Positions 19,469 through 31,548 are shown, counted from the stretch's first letter. The stretch is 64,000 bases of DNA from Trichomonas vaginalis G3 (GCF_026262505.1 NC_067205.1:6076001-6140000); one strand, 5' to 3'. Notes: generated by a model not told the origin, from the letters alone. Numbers and translations are program-made.

Positions 19469-20266
19469 ATGGCAGAAGACATAATGGTTTATACTATTAC
19501 GACTAAAAACCCTGAGTCATATAATTCTATAACAACAAACTTACAAAGTCCTCAAGGACGATATTGTAAACTAACCTTAAACACAATGACGACTAAAGCT
19601 GTTTTGCTCTTTTGACACCAGAAGACTTTATTGTTGTGAATGGTAAAAAATACTCCTTTGAAGATACTTACTCAGATATACCACCAACAGGTTTTGTTGA
19701 CTTATTTAATACTTTAAGTACGGGTGTAACATGTGCTGCAACTAGAGCAGGTTTCATTATGTTTGGATGTCCGACTGAGTTTACTATAAACGATATGAGC
19801 TATAATACAAAACTTATTTCTGGTTTTTACTACCAACAGTTTCCTATAACAGGAAAAGGTGTCATACAAGGAATGTCTATTCCATTGACATTAAGCACAC
19901 CAATCTTATATATTGTTTCAAACTTAGGTTCAAAGTGTTATTCGAATGTCGACAGAAACTATTATGACCAAAAGATACTTATGCGTATAAACAATACTTT
20001 CTCTGCTGGTTTGCCTATTGTTCATTCGAATGCAGAATTTTCAACCTTAGTGAACTCAAACACTTTGGCAAGTATAACGTTGACATTAGTTGACGCAAAC
20101 TTTGTTCTCTGTAAAACTTTTATGTCCTATGTATTTGTCAATGACGGCAGAAAGTTTCGAATTGGAAGATGCAACTGGTGAAAGTATTGTATTACAAGAA
20201 CAACTTCAACAACAAATAGCTCAAGAACAACAAATGCAACAAATGGAACAACAAAGTCAAGAATAA
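19469..20266 (+). pseudogene. Maverick I minor capsid (penton-like) protein, broken
   Basis: Counterpart of 55867-56691. Shares LTLSTPILYIVSNLGSK and a Gln-rich C-terminus. Broken. Confidence 0.75.
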
Positions 20267-20294
20267 AAAAAATATTTTTTTTATTTTTATAAAA

Positions 20295-21528
20295 ATGTAC
20301 AGAATAGATGTTTCAGATTTTTATGACTTCCAAGCATTCAGAAATATGTGTCCATTTAGAGACTATAACAAGCAGTCGAGAATTTGAAACGTTTAGTCAT
20401 TTATGTCGACTCTGCCCCAGAATGTTATGTCATGAAAGAATGGGATGTTGTCTTTAACAAACCAAGAGCAACAATAGTGTCTGAACAAGAATGTAGACAG
20501 AAACTTAAGAAAATAAAAGTTGGACAAGTTGGAATGAAGATGTTAGATGCTTGGGATATCTTATTGTCAAAGTTAGAAGATTTTTCAGTTCGAGGTATAA
20601 AGTTCTATACACCTTCTCCAAACTTCTATTCTATCTTCACTGGATATAAATATGAACAAGTAGAATGGAAAGAAAATATTATAGAAGCTTGGTTAGACCA
20701 TGTCAAAGAAATTATATGCAATGGAAACGAAAAGGTTTATGAGTATATCTTATGTTGGTTTGCAAATATCTTACAACATCCAAGTGCTAAAAATGAAACT
20801 GCTCTCATTATAATTGGAAAACAAGGAACAGGTAAGAACACATTCTTTACAGATATCTTATGCAAACTGTTAGAAGGTTATTCGAATCCGAATATGACAA
20901 ACTTAGAAAACATCTGTGGCAAGTTTAACTCCTCAATAGAGAATATGAAACTTATAGTTTGCAATGAACTTCAAAGTATAGATACAACAAAAGTTTTGAA
21001 CTCAGATGCTTTGAAGAGTCTTATAACAGACAAAGTTGGAGTTGTTGAAAGAAAGTATAAAGACCAAAGAGTTTGTGAAAATGTTGCAAACTTCATTATG
21101 GTTTCAAACAATGTGTTCCGATGAAGTTAGAAAGTTCTGACAGAAGATATGTAGTTGTCAGAACGTCAGATTCTCATATGCAAGATACAGAATATTTTGA
21201 CGACTTAGCAGAAACTTTGACATCTGACTTTTACAACCACTTGTTCTCATATTTCATGACATTAGATATTTCTAAGTTCAATCCAAGACAAATTCCACAT
21301 ACCGAAGAGAGACAAACATTGTTAGAAGCAAACAAGAGTGTATATGAACTGTTCATAGATGAAACTGACTTTGAGTGTTTAGATGAAAGGTCATTGTACG
21401 ATTCGTATAAACAATATTGTCAAGAATATGGTTATATGGCAGCTTCTAAACGTACATTCTTGGCAAATGTCAAAAGTCTTTTAGATGTTCAGAATGGTGT
21501 ATATACAAAGAAAAATTTTTCTGAGTAA
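20295..21528 (+). pseudogene. Maverick I D5-like primase/helicase, broken
   Basis: Counterpart of 56720-57955, including a P-loop (IGKQGTGKNTFF) typical of superfamily 3/D5-type helicases. Broken in about two places. Confidence 0.8.
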
Positions 21529-21563
21529 ATTTTAAAAAAATATTTTTTTATCCGATAGAAAAG

Positions 21564-21981
21564 ATGACGAAATTCATCTCAGTAAATAAGTACATGACAG
21601 AAGTCAAAGATAAGTTAGCTCCATTCGCATATTTGAATGTTTACTTCTACAATTTTGAAAAGTCTACATTTGACAAAATTTGGAACATTGTACCAGTTAA
21701 GTTTGCTGTTGTTAGAAAAAGTGGTGCAACTTTTGAAGACTTATACATTGACGGTATGTTGACAGTCAAAGAAAATTTTGACAGAAAGTTCTCAAAACTC
21801 GAAGAAGGTAAAGCATACAAACTTGTTATACCTTATGAACCAAAGAAAGCAGACGACTATGAATTATTGAGTCTAAATAGTTGAAGTTCAAGGTAAGTTG
21901 GGTAAAAAGATTTTAGAGTCTAAGCCAGTGTTTACTCCTAAAGAGGAAGAGAACATTGACATTGACCCAGAAATGTTCTAA
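21564..21981 (+). pseudogene. Maverick I small protein, broken
   Basis: Counterpart of the 139-residue protein at 57991-58410 (MTKFISVNKYM). No recognised domain. Broken. Confidence 0.7.
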
Positions 21982-21997
21982 AAATAAAATTTTATTT

Positions 21998-22448
21998 TTA
22001 CATGTCAAATTTCTTTTTCTCTGGAACTGGTTCAGGTTCTTTCTTCTCTTCTTCTACTTTCTTTTCTTTCTTTTCTCTCTTCTTCTTTTCTGGTGGAGTT
22101 ATGTCAAATTTGGCGCAACCATATTTATGTAAAAGTTCTTTGTCCTTTAATAGCTCATCTATTCTGTTTTCTATTTCATCTTCAAGAACAGCGCATGTGT
22201 CTTCTTTGCATTCTAAGAACTTTTGTTGGACTTCATCTTTCCAATCGGCGTCATCTCTGTCAACAAGTCTGTCATTGACAAATTTTAAGACTGCTCTTTA
22301 ATGTTTTATGGTTCTTGTCATATTCCCAGAAACAGAACTTTAGAACAAATTCACCTTTCTTGTTTACACTATGTAAGATTTTATGGTCGACAGATGTTTT
22401 GCTGTCAAAAAGTTTGTCTCGAATATAGATAGCGAAATCGCTAGACAT
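21998..22448 (-). pseudogene. Maverick I acidic/Lys-rich small protein, broken
   Basis: Counterpart of 58427-58876, with a charged Lys/Glu/Pro-rich C-terminus. Converges tail to tail with the preceding gene across an A/T palindrome. Confidence 0.7.
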
Positions 22449-22484
22449 TTTCTAAAAGATAAAAATTTTAATTTTTCTAAAAAT

Positions 22485-23358
22485 ATGTTAGAAAAAAAGT
22501 TTGCTGACATTGACAAGAAATTTGAGAATGTTTTAAACAAGAACAAGGTGAAGTTAGAAAATGCTCAGATAAAGCCTATACATGAAAAGTTCTTATTTGC
22601 TCAGAATGGTATAACAGGTCTAATTGCACCACCTGGGTCGGGTAAGACTTTCACTTATCTTAAAATGGCTGCACAACAACAAGAACTAGATGAGAAGAAC
22701 CCATTCTATGAGTTAGTTGTTTTTGTTCGACTTCTGGTCAATTTGACCAAACCGTCAATTCGTTCAAAGATATTATAAAGAAGTCTAAGTTAGTATGTAT
22801 AAAGGATACTGAGTTGTTAGATTGGATAAAGAAGTACCAAAGAAGAGTTTTGAAGTATAATGCTATAAATGAGTATATAAATTCTAAGTTTAAAGACCCA
22901 AATGAGGAAATGCAGAGAATATTAGAGAAGAAACACTTCAGAAACAAACAGAAAGAGATAGAATACATTTCGAAGAAATTGCAATCTTACGATTGGAAGA
23001 CTACCCTCATAGATGTCTTCTTATCTTAGATGATTTCGCCTCTCATCCTTTGTTAAAGAATAGAGAACAAGACATGTGTCGAATTCTTAAGAAGCTCAGA
23101 CACTTTAACATCTCAGTTGTCATTTGTGTACAGACAGCAAAGAGTTTAAGTAAGGATGTTAAAAGAATACTTACTGACATAATACTTTTCCCCGGATTGT
23201 CCGAAGACGATTTCATGGAACTTATGAAAGAGTCCATGGCAGGTAAGTTTGACAGACATGAACTATGGGAGAAGTACAAAGTCATACAAGACCCTCATAC
23301 TTCTTTCAGAATTCATATCTACGCAAACAAAGTTCAAATTGTAAAAAGTCAAGCTTGA
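22485..23358 (+). pseudogene. Maverick I packaging ATPase (A32/FtsK-HerA type), broken
   Basis: Counterpart of 58913-59776. A Walker A motif (GLIAPPGSGKTF) and a Walker B-like stretch (CLLILDDF) are recognisable. Broken in about two places. Confidence 0.8.
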
Positions 23359-23374
23359 AAAATAAAGAGTGCAT

Positions 23375-24214
23375 CTACCCTACTTGTTTGAAGTTGTCAA
23401 AATACTCTGTTATTTTTTCTTTCAGTAGCGGTAAGTCTTCTTTGAAGGTAAGTATTGTACAACCTTTCATATCATAGTATGTTTGAGGTAACGTATCTTG
23501 AACTATTTGTTTCACATCTTCATTCGGTGTCATTGAAATCGGTAAGTTTTCGCGATAGAACCAATTTCTGTCAGATTTGTAAATCTTAGCAAGGTCGTAA
23601 AAGCTTTTGTTGTTTCTTCTGACTAAATGCAACATAACCATATCTTTATCTTCTTCATTTTCCATCTCTTCAGTATAAATCATATACTTATAGTTCTTTT
23701 CCTTTCCTTTTGGTACCGAACGTGGTATTCTTTTCTGAATGCTTTTGTCTTTTGCTTCAAGCTTGTTTCCCATCTCTTCACGTTCTTGTCTATGAATTTC
23801 GTCAAGAAGTCTGTAAATATACCAAGCATAACGAGCTGAAGCCCACATTGCAACAGCATTTACAAGAAGTCTATGTACATAATATCCTCTCAAAACGTTT
23901 GGCAATTTTTCACGATTTTCATAGAGTTTTGGCGACTGGGGTTTTTCTCCCACTCGAGTTTTTGCGACTACGAGAAATCCCGTAGTCGAATTTTCAGCTT
24001 CATTTAATAGTTCAATAATGCTTTGGTTCCTAAACCAGTCTTGTGGTTTCTTATTGTCGGGTGCAAAACATGCTGTCAAAATACTTTGCATTTGGTACAT
24101 ATCGTCTTTGACTGAACGAATGAGACGGAGTTGTTTGTTAAACTGTATGTACTCGTATTCTTCATTTATAGCTTCATGGACTATAACTGTTGTTGTGTTC
24201 TCTGTTGTTGACAT
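23375..24214 (-). CDS. Maverick I KilA-N-like protein
   Basis: One open frame, taken from MSTTENTT. The middle region (LRGYYVHRLLVNAVAMWASARYA) resembles the KilA-N DNA-binding fold of large DNA viruses. A Lys/Glu-rich linker and a C-terminal domain follow. Counterpart of 59807-60667; looks whole. Confidence 0.75.
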   Translation of the reverse strand: MSTTENTTTVIVHEAINEEYEYIQFNKQLRLIRSVKDDMYQMQSILTACFAPDNKKPQDWFRNQSIIELLNEAENSTTGFLVVAKTRVGEKPQSPKLYENREKLPNVLRGYYVHRLLVNAVAMWASARYAWYIYRLLDEIHRQEREEMGNKLEAKDKSIQKRIPRSVPKGKEKNYKYMIYTEEMENEEDKDMVMLHLVRRNNKSFYDLAKIYKSDRNWFYRENLPISMTPNEDVKQIVQDTLPQTYYDMKGCTILTFKEDLPLLKEKITEYFDNFKQVG

Positions 24215-24723
24215 ATCTGTCTTTACATACAAAATAAAAAAATAAATAAAAATAAAACTAACTTTATTTTTTCTATCTTAAGGAAATTCATGATTTTTGT
24301 GCTGAATTCAATAAAAATATATTTTAGGTGAAGCCCACATTGCAACAGCATTTACAAGAAGTCTATGTACATAATATCCTTTCAAACCAGGAGCCAAATT
24401 CTTGCGATTTTCGTACGGAATCTCTTCCCTCGGTTTTCCGAGGGAAGCAATCATATGAGGAAATTCATGATTTTTGTGCTGAATTCAATAAAAATAATGT
24501 TTAGGTGAAGAGGTGAGATTTCACCTCTTTTTTCACCTTTTTTTTCACCCCAGTTATTTTATAAACGTTTCACATGGTAAACGTTATTTTTTAAATTTTG
24601 TGAAAACTCAACGGTTTGACACATGCCCTAAAATTATTTTACTCAGAATTTTGTTGCTGAATTCAATAAAAATAATGTTTAGGTGAAGAGGTGAGATCTC
24701 ACCCGTTTTCTCACCTGTTTTTT
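24215..24723. other. Maverick I intergenic block with repeated GGTGARATYTCACC palindromes
   Basis: No gene. It holds repeated blocks GAATTCAATAAAAATA and palindromic GGTGAGATTTCACC / GGTGAGATCTCACC, motifs that recur in other intergenic gaps of both Mavericks (around 25770, 26190, 60970 and 62060). A fragment duplicating part of the KilA-N-like gene lies near 24330-24390. Confidence 0.6.
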
Positions 24724-25660
24724 TCACCTCAAGAATACATGAATTGTACGATGTATATTTGAAATCCTAAACAATTTCGTAGCTTCTATTTCTTCTTTTA
24801 GTACATCGAATGTTTTAACGATACCGAAAGTTTCTTTATACTTCTTCTTGACGTCAGATAGAAGGAAATCTTCTGCTGTTGGATAGTTTTTGTTCAGAAA
24901 TTCTAACATGTTCATTTTACTTCTACCGGCTTCTCTGCTTCTTTCTTTAGTCTGCATAGTCGTTTCTCATTCTTTCTATCTCTTTGACGGAGTAGTTATA
25001 TCTCTCTCATTGCCGCTTTACATTTAGAACATTGCGGGTTCATTTTTGCGTTATATTCTGAAACCTTACCTGCTAAAACAACCAAGGCGTCAATGGTTTT
25101 CTTTAAATCTGAAGCAGTTTGTTTTATCTGTTCATTCCATACCTTACCTCTTCTGTCTTTATCTCTTATCTGCCATACACATTTTGCAGCTAATGAAACA
25201 AAGTTGTCGTATGTCTTAAACTCCCAGATTTATATATGTCAGAGATGTTCTTATATATACCATGTCGCAATCTTTGTCCATAACTTTATGGTTGCAATGA
25301 AAACCAAGGAATTCATAATTTACCTTTCGTATGAACTTCTTTATTTCTACTGAGTCAGTTGCTTTGACTTCAATTTCGTCGAATTCAGGAATAGTTAGTT
25401 TTTGCTGCTGAATTTCAGGTAGTTTAGGCAAATGGTCGATGAGGTCCTCCATTTCATAAAGATACTGTTCATTTGTTTCATCTTTCGCACTACAGTCTAA
25501 ATTACTTGTTAAAAGTTCCTGCTTTATCTTCTGGATTTCTGTTTCAAAAGTATATGAAGAAGGAATGAAGCTTTTCATTTCTACTAACATAGATGTTGGA
25601 TTCATGACTAACGAGTTTGGTGCTGTTGTTTTGAATTGTTGTTGTGCCGATTGTTGACAT
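24724..25660 (-). pseudogene. Maverick I protein with CxxC pair, broken
   Basis: Counterpart of 61011-61950. Shares the segment LPKLPEIQQQKLTIPEFDEI and a coiled-coil-like C-terminal half. Function unrecognised. Broken in about three places. Confidence 0.7.
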
Positions 25661-25794
25661 TTCTGTTTCTTTATACAAAATAAAAAATAAATAAAAATAA
25701 AACTAACTTTATTTTTTCTATCTTAAGGAAATTCATGAAAATTCAAGAGGGTGAAAAAACAGGTGAAAAAAGAGGTGAAATCTCACCTCTTCAC

Positions 25795-26163
25795 CTAAAT
25801 TATATTTTTGCTGAATTCAGCAACAAAATGAACGAGGTCAGGATGTATGTAAATACCTTTGAATTCATTCATAACACCCTTTGTAAGCTCATAAAATGCT
25901 TGTTTTGAGGTCGAGCCACTTTTGGCTCCACCGTATTCTTTCAACCAAAACTCAAGAATTTCCTGCATGAATTTTGTATAAAAAGCAACCGTCTGAATTC
26001 CGGCGGTTGCTATATTCTTCACAAAATGCCTTATAATACTCTTCCAGGACTTATTTTCCAACAACTTTCTAAAGTCTTTCCTAAACTGACTGACTGACTG
26101 ACTGACTGACAGCACAAAGTGGCTTAACGAAAACATTAATATATAAAATTCATGAAAATTCAA
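25795..26163 (-). CDS. Maverick I extra small protein, absent from copy II
   Basis: A 122-residue frame with a hydrophobic N-terminus and a Ser/Gln-rich stretch encoded by a GACT-type microsatellite (26086-26110). It sits between two copies of an ~85-bp repeat (containing GTGAAATCTCACCTC); copy II has only one copy of the repeat and no gene, so it is an insertion in I or a loss in II. No recognised domain. Confidence 0.5.
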   Translation of the reverse strand: MNFHEFYILMFSLSHFVLSVSQSVSQFRKDFRKLLENKSWKSIIRHFVKNIATAGIQTVAFYTKFMQEILEFWLKEYGGAKSGSTSKQAFYELTKGVMNEFKGIYIHPDLVHFVAEFSKNII

Positions 26164-26540
26164 GAGGGTGAAAAAAACAGGTGAAAAAAGAGGTGAAATC
26201 TCACCTCTTCACCTAAATTATATTTTTGGTCCGGGAACAACTTTCTCTCAATTGGAGCTGTAGCATACTCTTTGCGTAAGCGGTTCAGACCTTCTTCGAA
26301 GTCTTGGTCTCTCTTGGACTGAGATTGGAATTGCTGGGGTGGAGCTTGCTGGAACATCCAAGGGTTGGGGCAGTAAGGCATAGGCTGAGGAGGGTAGTTC
26401 GGGAAGCCTTGTGGTGGGTAGTAACCTTGAGGTGGAAATTGGTAGTAATTCGGAGGTACTTGCTGGAACTGAGGTGCAGGGGCTGGTGCTTTAGGTTCCT
26501 CTGGTTTGGGAATGGACTCGGTTGGTGGTACGTCGGACAT
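26160..26540 (-). CDS. Maverick I Pro/Gln/Tyr-rich protein
   Basis: Starts MSDVPPTES and continues into a Pro/Gln/Tyr-rich region (PPQGYYPPQGFPNYPPQ), then a charged helix (SKRDQDFEEGLNRLRKEY). Counterpart of 62086-62427; the two differ at the C-terminus. I take the start at 26540 because the frame upstream is only tandem repeat. Confidence 0.65.
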   Translation of the reverse strand: MSDVPPTESIPKPEEPKAPAPAPQFQQVPPNYYQFPPQGYYPPQGFPNYPPQPMPYCPNPWMFQQAPPQQFQSQSKRDQDFEEGLNRLRKEYATAPIERKLFPDQKYNLGEEVRFHLFFHLFFSPS

Positions 26541-26546
26541 TGTCTT

Positions 26547-26960
26547 GAAACAGTGCAAGTCTTGTTCTGAAGCAGTGCAAGTCTTGTTCTGAAACAGTAC
26601 AAATATTGTTCTGAAGCAGTGCAAGTCTTGTTCTGAAACAGTACAAATATTGTTCTGAAGCAGTGCAAGTCTTGTTCTGAAACAGTACAAGTATTGTTCT
26701 GAAACAGTACAAGTATTGTTCTGAAAAAGTACAAGTATTGTTCTGAAAAAGTACAAGTATTGTTCTGAAACAGAAAAATTTTCTCACAAATTGAGAGCTT
26801 TTACGGGAAATTTGTTCTGAAAAAGTTCAAGTCTTGTTCTGAAAAAGTTCAAGTCTTGTTCTGAAACAGTACAAGTATTGTTCTGAAAAAGTACAAGACT
26901 AGTTCTGAAACAGTACAAGTATTGTTCTGAAAAAGTACAAGACTAGTTCTGAAACAGAAC
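26547..26960. repeat. Minisatellite between divergent Maverick I genes
   Basis: Tandem ~24-bp units of the type TTGTTCTGAAACAGTACAAG with small variants, filling the gap between two divergently transcribed genes. It is interrupted once around 26775-26815. Reading frames through it are artefacts. Confidence 0.9.
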
Positions 26961-26961
26961 A

Positions 26962-27325
26962 ATGGACAACATCGAGCCATTAGATGAGGCAATTTAACTT
27001 ATAGAGATAAATGAAGTTGTTAAGCAGTACTTGGGCAAGGACAAAGCCAACAAGTCCCTCGGCTTCTGGTTGTCTGGAAGAGGTGCGCTGAAAATCGAAA
27101 TTGAAACCGGAATTCCAATTCAAATACCAGAAAACACTCCTGTAGACGACATAAAGGAGATGAAGAAAGAAGCTCTTCTCAAGTTCTTTGCCAAGCGTCC
27201 TTGGATACAACTTCCAAACAGAGAGAGTCCAATTCCACGAATTATACAAATTCTCAGAGCACTGTCCACTTCTCGGGTCAGCCGTTCTACATAACCTCAG
27301 AAGGCGACATCCAACCAGTTCAGTA
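26962..27325 (+). pseudogene. Maverick I small protein, broken
   Basis: Counterpart of 62609-62983; shares ETGIPIQIP and KRPWI. Function unknown. Broken in about two places. Confidence 0.7.
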
Positions 27326-27439
27326 AACATCTCATTTTAACTCACTTTTTTTATGTTTTTGTGAAAGTGTCAAAAATAAATTGTTTTCATGAGTTTTCTA
27401 CGATGTTAGAAAAAATGTTATTTTCTAATATCTTCACAT

Positions 27440-28297
27440 TCAATACTTTTTCAGCACTTTTCCGTAGTTATATATGAAAGACAATTCGAGGATAAAAGTC
27501 ATAGTACAATGGAATAATATGTTGCACACCATTTGTTGTGAACCAAACTTGAAAGTCAAGAAAACTGTTACTAGATGGTTCGTAGAATTTAGAAGCAAAG
27601 TCATAAAAGTCCTTATCAATACATAGAAAACTATTGTTGCTTGAACTGAAACTTGCATGACACATAACATTTTGAGGTCAAACACGTTTCTATAAACTGT
27701 CAATCTGCTGGTGGAAGTATAAATTGAAATGGACCATCTGGTGGTAATTGGTTCGTTCTGGTTTAGTAACCGAAGAAATTGGTGCCAAGAACGTTTGTCT
27801 ACTTCCCAAAATAAAAACTCTGTATCTCTTGGAGGGTTAATTTCATCTTTTGAAATGAAACGGTGGAGTTCATCTTGTCATATTCTAGTTTCAGATAGTA
27901 TGTTCCATTTAGTAAAGAGTCGTATTTTTTTTGAATTCCCAATAATATTTGTTTCATTTGAGTTTGAAAGTCATTTAGAGTTTTCTCAAGACTTTCGTCT
28001 GAACGAACTGTAAAGATTCTCATTTCGTCAAATTTGTCTATTAGACCATCAGAACCTTTATACTGCCCATGAAAATATACTGCGAACATAAATGCGTTAG
28101 TTCTATTTGAAAACAAAACTCTTTAAATCCTATTGCCTTTGCATCTGAAGGACTTTGAAGCAACGAATTGGATAGTCAAACCTGTATGCTCGGGATGAAA
28201 TTTCTTCATCTGAAATAGTCCTACCAGCATTTGTAAAGATATAGTCTAACGGTTTTGTATCTGCTACTTTTGTTCTTTGTTTTTCAACCTGAAGCAT
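27440..28297 (-). pseudogene. Maverick I protein of the MLQVEKQRTKVADTKPLD family, broken
   Basis: Counterpart of 63097-63957 and a paralogue of the gene at 34759-35607. Broken in about five places. Confidence 0.75.
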
Positions 28298-28446
28298 TTA
28301 ATATATGTAAAAATATATTGTTTTAAAATGGTATGCCATTTCATATTTCTCATCTAACAAACAAGTTTCCCAACGGTCTTCTCCAACAAACTCAGCGTAC
28401 AGTTCAAATAAAATTTAAAAATGTCACTTTTTAAAAAATAAATTTT

Positions 28447-30598
28447 TTATTTCATGCAATGTTTTATTTCTGTGCCGTCTTCAAGTATGCCCCAATACTT
28501 ACGCTTGGAGAGGACATGAACTTCGGAAAATACCTTATCTAGCTTAAAACAGCCCATCTTTTCACCGACCATTCCCATTTCAATGAGTTTGTTATAGCCT
28601 TCTTCGTTCGTCATGAGTGCGTCAATGTTCTCATAGTAAACCTTCACTTTGGATTTGACTTCGGAGAAGAATTTGTTGTAGTTGTCAAGTACTGCCTTTG
28701 CGAACTGAGGGTAAGACCAATGTTCGACAATAGGTTTTAATGTGGTTACTAAGCCACTTTGACCTTGAGTGAATTCGTACTTCAAAACAAAAGGAGAAAA
28801 CCTTTCAACAAAGTTGTCGACCTTCTCATAATGTTTACTCTTCATCTCTTGAGGTTTCTTAATGGAATATCCCCATGTCGAATTCATAAGCAATTTGAGT
28901 GTCATTGTAAGTTTGGGGTTTGAAGCTTTCCTAATATCATACAGTTGTTGTATGACTTTTTCCAACTGTATAGTTCCTTCCCGGGAACTCACCATCTTCG
29001 TTTGGAATTCCAGTCGGAATATATTGGACAAACCTCATGTATGCAGCGTTAAGGTCGACATAGTATATCTTTTCATCTGAGTCGAACTTGTCGCAACCAA
29101 TTGGTCCAGTTTGTGGAAATTCAAGTGAGTCTCTTATCTTCTGAGAAACTTCTCCTGTTATCTCATAAACATCGTCGAAGCAACCTGTTTCATAAAAACC
29201 TTCTGACCTAACTCAGATGCTCTCCAATACAATTTGACGTCAATTGGATGTCTCAATGGAAGTTTGTTTTAGCATCTTGAAGTTCTTTCAACCTCATTGG
29301 AAGTTCTTCTGGTTCAGGTTGGTATCCGAACATACCAACTCCTTGTGGAACTGTGTACTTCTTTTGTACTAGAACTTTGTCTGGAACAACTTTTGGTCTT
29401 GCTAACAATGAAAAGTTTGTTTCGTCTTTTGGTACAAAAGTTTCTGTCAGCTTGTCATCTGGAATTGGTTCCAACAAACCTTTCTCGAAAAGAATGTTTA
29501 CAGCTTCTGACAATGTTGCACTTACTTTTACCAAAAGAATGGGTTTGTAAGACTTTCGTTCAACATGAAGTGGTTGTGGACAATTACAATCTTCAACCAT
29601 GGTAAGTCTTTGTCAACAACATAGTCGTCATGTGAAGAACCTTTAGCTGTAGGTATGTTGACTCGGATATTGACATTTGCCAACGGTGCAATTTTTGCCA
29701 ATTGACCTCTGAGAATGTACCTTGTCTTCACACATGACTCAAGATACTTCATCTTCTCATCTGTAACAAGACCAGAGTTCTGAGACATGTAAGAATGCAA
29801 GGTTCGTTGACAATTGTTTCAATTGAATTGTAAATTCCATACCTTGTCAAGTCAATGTCAGACTTATTTATGAACGGGAAGTATCCAGCAGTTGTTCTGA
29901 CTGCTTGAGGGTTAGGTTGGTACCATTCGAACTTGACACTTGCAATTCCTTCAATTGCATTCAAAATGTCTGAGTCGGAGTCAACCATTTGTTCTCTCTT
30001 TGTAGTCTTGAAAGCGTCAAGAAGTTTTGCGGCTGTTTGTTCATTGCCATGTGCATAGTAAATGTGACCATCCAAATCTGTTATGGTCAATTCTGAGATT
30101 GTGTCCTTTCTTATTTCCGTCTTGTATGGCAGCAAGTACACCCATGAAGCTTCTTTGTTCTTTCCTTCGTCAAAGTTTACTGTAAAGGTTCGACCAGATG
30201 TAATTTGACTTCTAACTTCACGATACTTTTCATATGCATATCTTGTTCTTTCCATGGGAGCATGTGCGTCTTCACCTTTTCCTTTTTTCCTTCTCAAGGA
30301 TGCAATTGTTCGTCATGTTTCCAGTAGAATCTGGCAAAGCCGTCGTGTCCTTCAACTTGAGGTTCACTAACATCGAAAGGCATGTCCATAAGACGTTCTT
30401 CTTCTAACCTCTCTAGTCTGTTTGGATAATTGGCACGTGCTGTTTCCAAATCCATTTCGTAGCGAAGACCAGACAATTTGTCATAGACTTTTATGGGTCT
30501 TCCCTTCCTATATTTAAAATTCTTCGAAACTCTCCAACCATATCTTTGCAATCTGCTTTTATTCTAGCAGACTTTCTATCCATTCTATATGGGGGCAT
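28447..30598 (-). pseudogene. Maverick I DNA polymerase B remains, broken
   Basis: Several frames in one orientation carry polymerase B signatures of the protein-primed type: TLKLLMNSTWGYS (motif B-like, palm/fingers) and KVYYENIDALMTNEEG (motif C-like). More N-terminal parts lie towards 30598. The region is shorter than a full Polinton polymerase and broken in at least five places. Confidence 0.75.
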
Positions 30599-30633
30599 TT
30601 TTATAAAAATAAAAAAATATTTTTTTCTTTACT

Positions 30634-30854
30634 TTACATAACCGCCTGCTGCCATAAGTCTTTGACGCCAACCCATACCAGCTAATGAAGGTTGACTTGG
30701 TTTAGTTTGGAAACTAAACTTTGGTTTTGGTTTATCTTCAGTTTTTTGGTTTTTCTTCTTCTATCGGTTTTTCGTCACTTTTCGGTTCCTCTGACTTTAC
30801 TTCACTTGCAGGAACAGTTGTGTCGTCAACATCTTCATAAATATCATATGCCAT
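30634..30854 (-). pseudogene. Maverick I small acidic protein, broken
   Basis: Starts MAYDIYEDVDDTTVPASEV and continues Glu/Lys/Pro-rich. No recognised domain. Confidence 0.5.
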
Positions 30855-31215
30855 TTGTTTTTGTTTTCCTTTCAACTTTTTTGTGTTTGTTGTAAAGTTT
30901 AGAATATTTCGACTCTAAGTCAATGAGATGTTCTATAATGAACTGTTGGTCAGTGAAGTAAACTTTTCCATCTGTTGTCTCGAAAGCTCCTTCAGACTTC
31001 AATATTTTATTTGTGAGAGTCTGTTTCTTTTTTGAGATACTAGCCGTTCCATTTCTATGAAAAGTGACTTTATAGTTGGGGTTTGTATTTCCAGACCTGG
31101 CACTTTCTATTATTGAATTTTTTCTCTTCATCTGTAAGTTCTTTGACAGGTTTGACAATGGTTCTGAACTTTTTGTTTGTGGTGTCAAATCTACCGTTTC
31201 AACTTCTTCGGTCAT
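30844..31215 (-). CDS. Maverick I hypothetical protein
   Basis: A 123-residue frame, MTEEVETVDLTPQTK..., with a basic middle and a C-terminal coiled-coil-like segment. It overlaps the start of the next minus-strand gene slightly. No recognised domain. Confidence 0.55.
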   Translation of the reverse strand: MTEEVETVDLTPQTKSSEPLSNLSKNLQMKRKNSIIESARSGNTNPNYKVTFHRNGTASISKKKQTLTNKILKSEGAFETTDGKVYFTDQQFIIEHLIDLESKYSKLYNKHKKVERKTKTNGI

Positions 31216-31548
31216 TTCATCTCAGTAAAAAATTTGAGTTTGGTTTGTTTTCAACTGGTTGTTTAGGTTTTTTAAGTCGGTCTAAAACTTCCTGAGGTAT
31301 AGGAAGAACTTTACAAACCGTGGTGTAAAAGGTGGTCTTCCATGACTTATTCTGTTTAAAGCTGCATTGTTCATTTCATCTCAGTAAAAATTTTAGTTTG
31401 GTTTGTTTCAACTGGTTGTTTAGGTTTTTTAAGTCGGTCTAAAACTTCCTGAGGTATAGGAAGAACTTTACAAACACGTGGTGTAAATGCTGGAAGCCGA
31501 CAAATCCATCTTGAACTCATTTGTCTCAATGCTGCATTGTTCATTTCA
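31214..31548 (-). repeat. Maverick I tandem duplication carrying a small ORF twice
   Basis: Two ~165-bp copies share AAGTCGGTCTAAAACTTCCT and GCTGCATTGTTCATTTCATC. Each carries a short minus-strand frame starting MNNAAL. The copies have diverged and are broken. Confidence 0.65.

Noticed and set aside
26285-26787. Reading frames with YLYCFRTILVLFQN-type repeats
   Set aside because: They are translations of the 24-bp minisatellite; the real gene starts at 26540.
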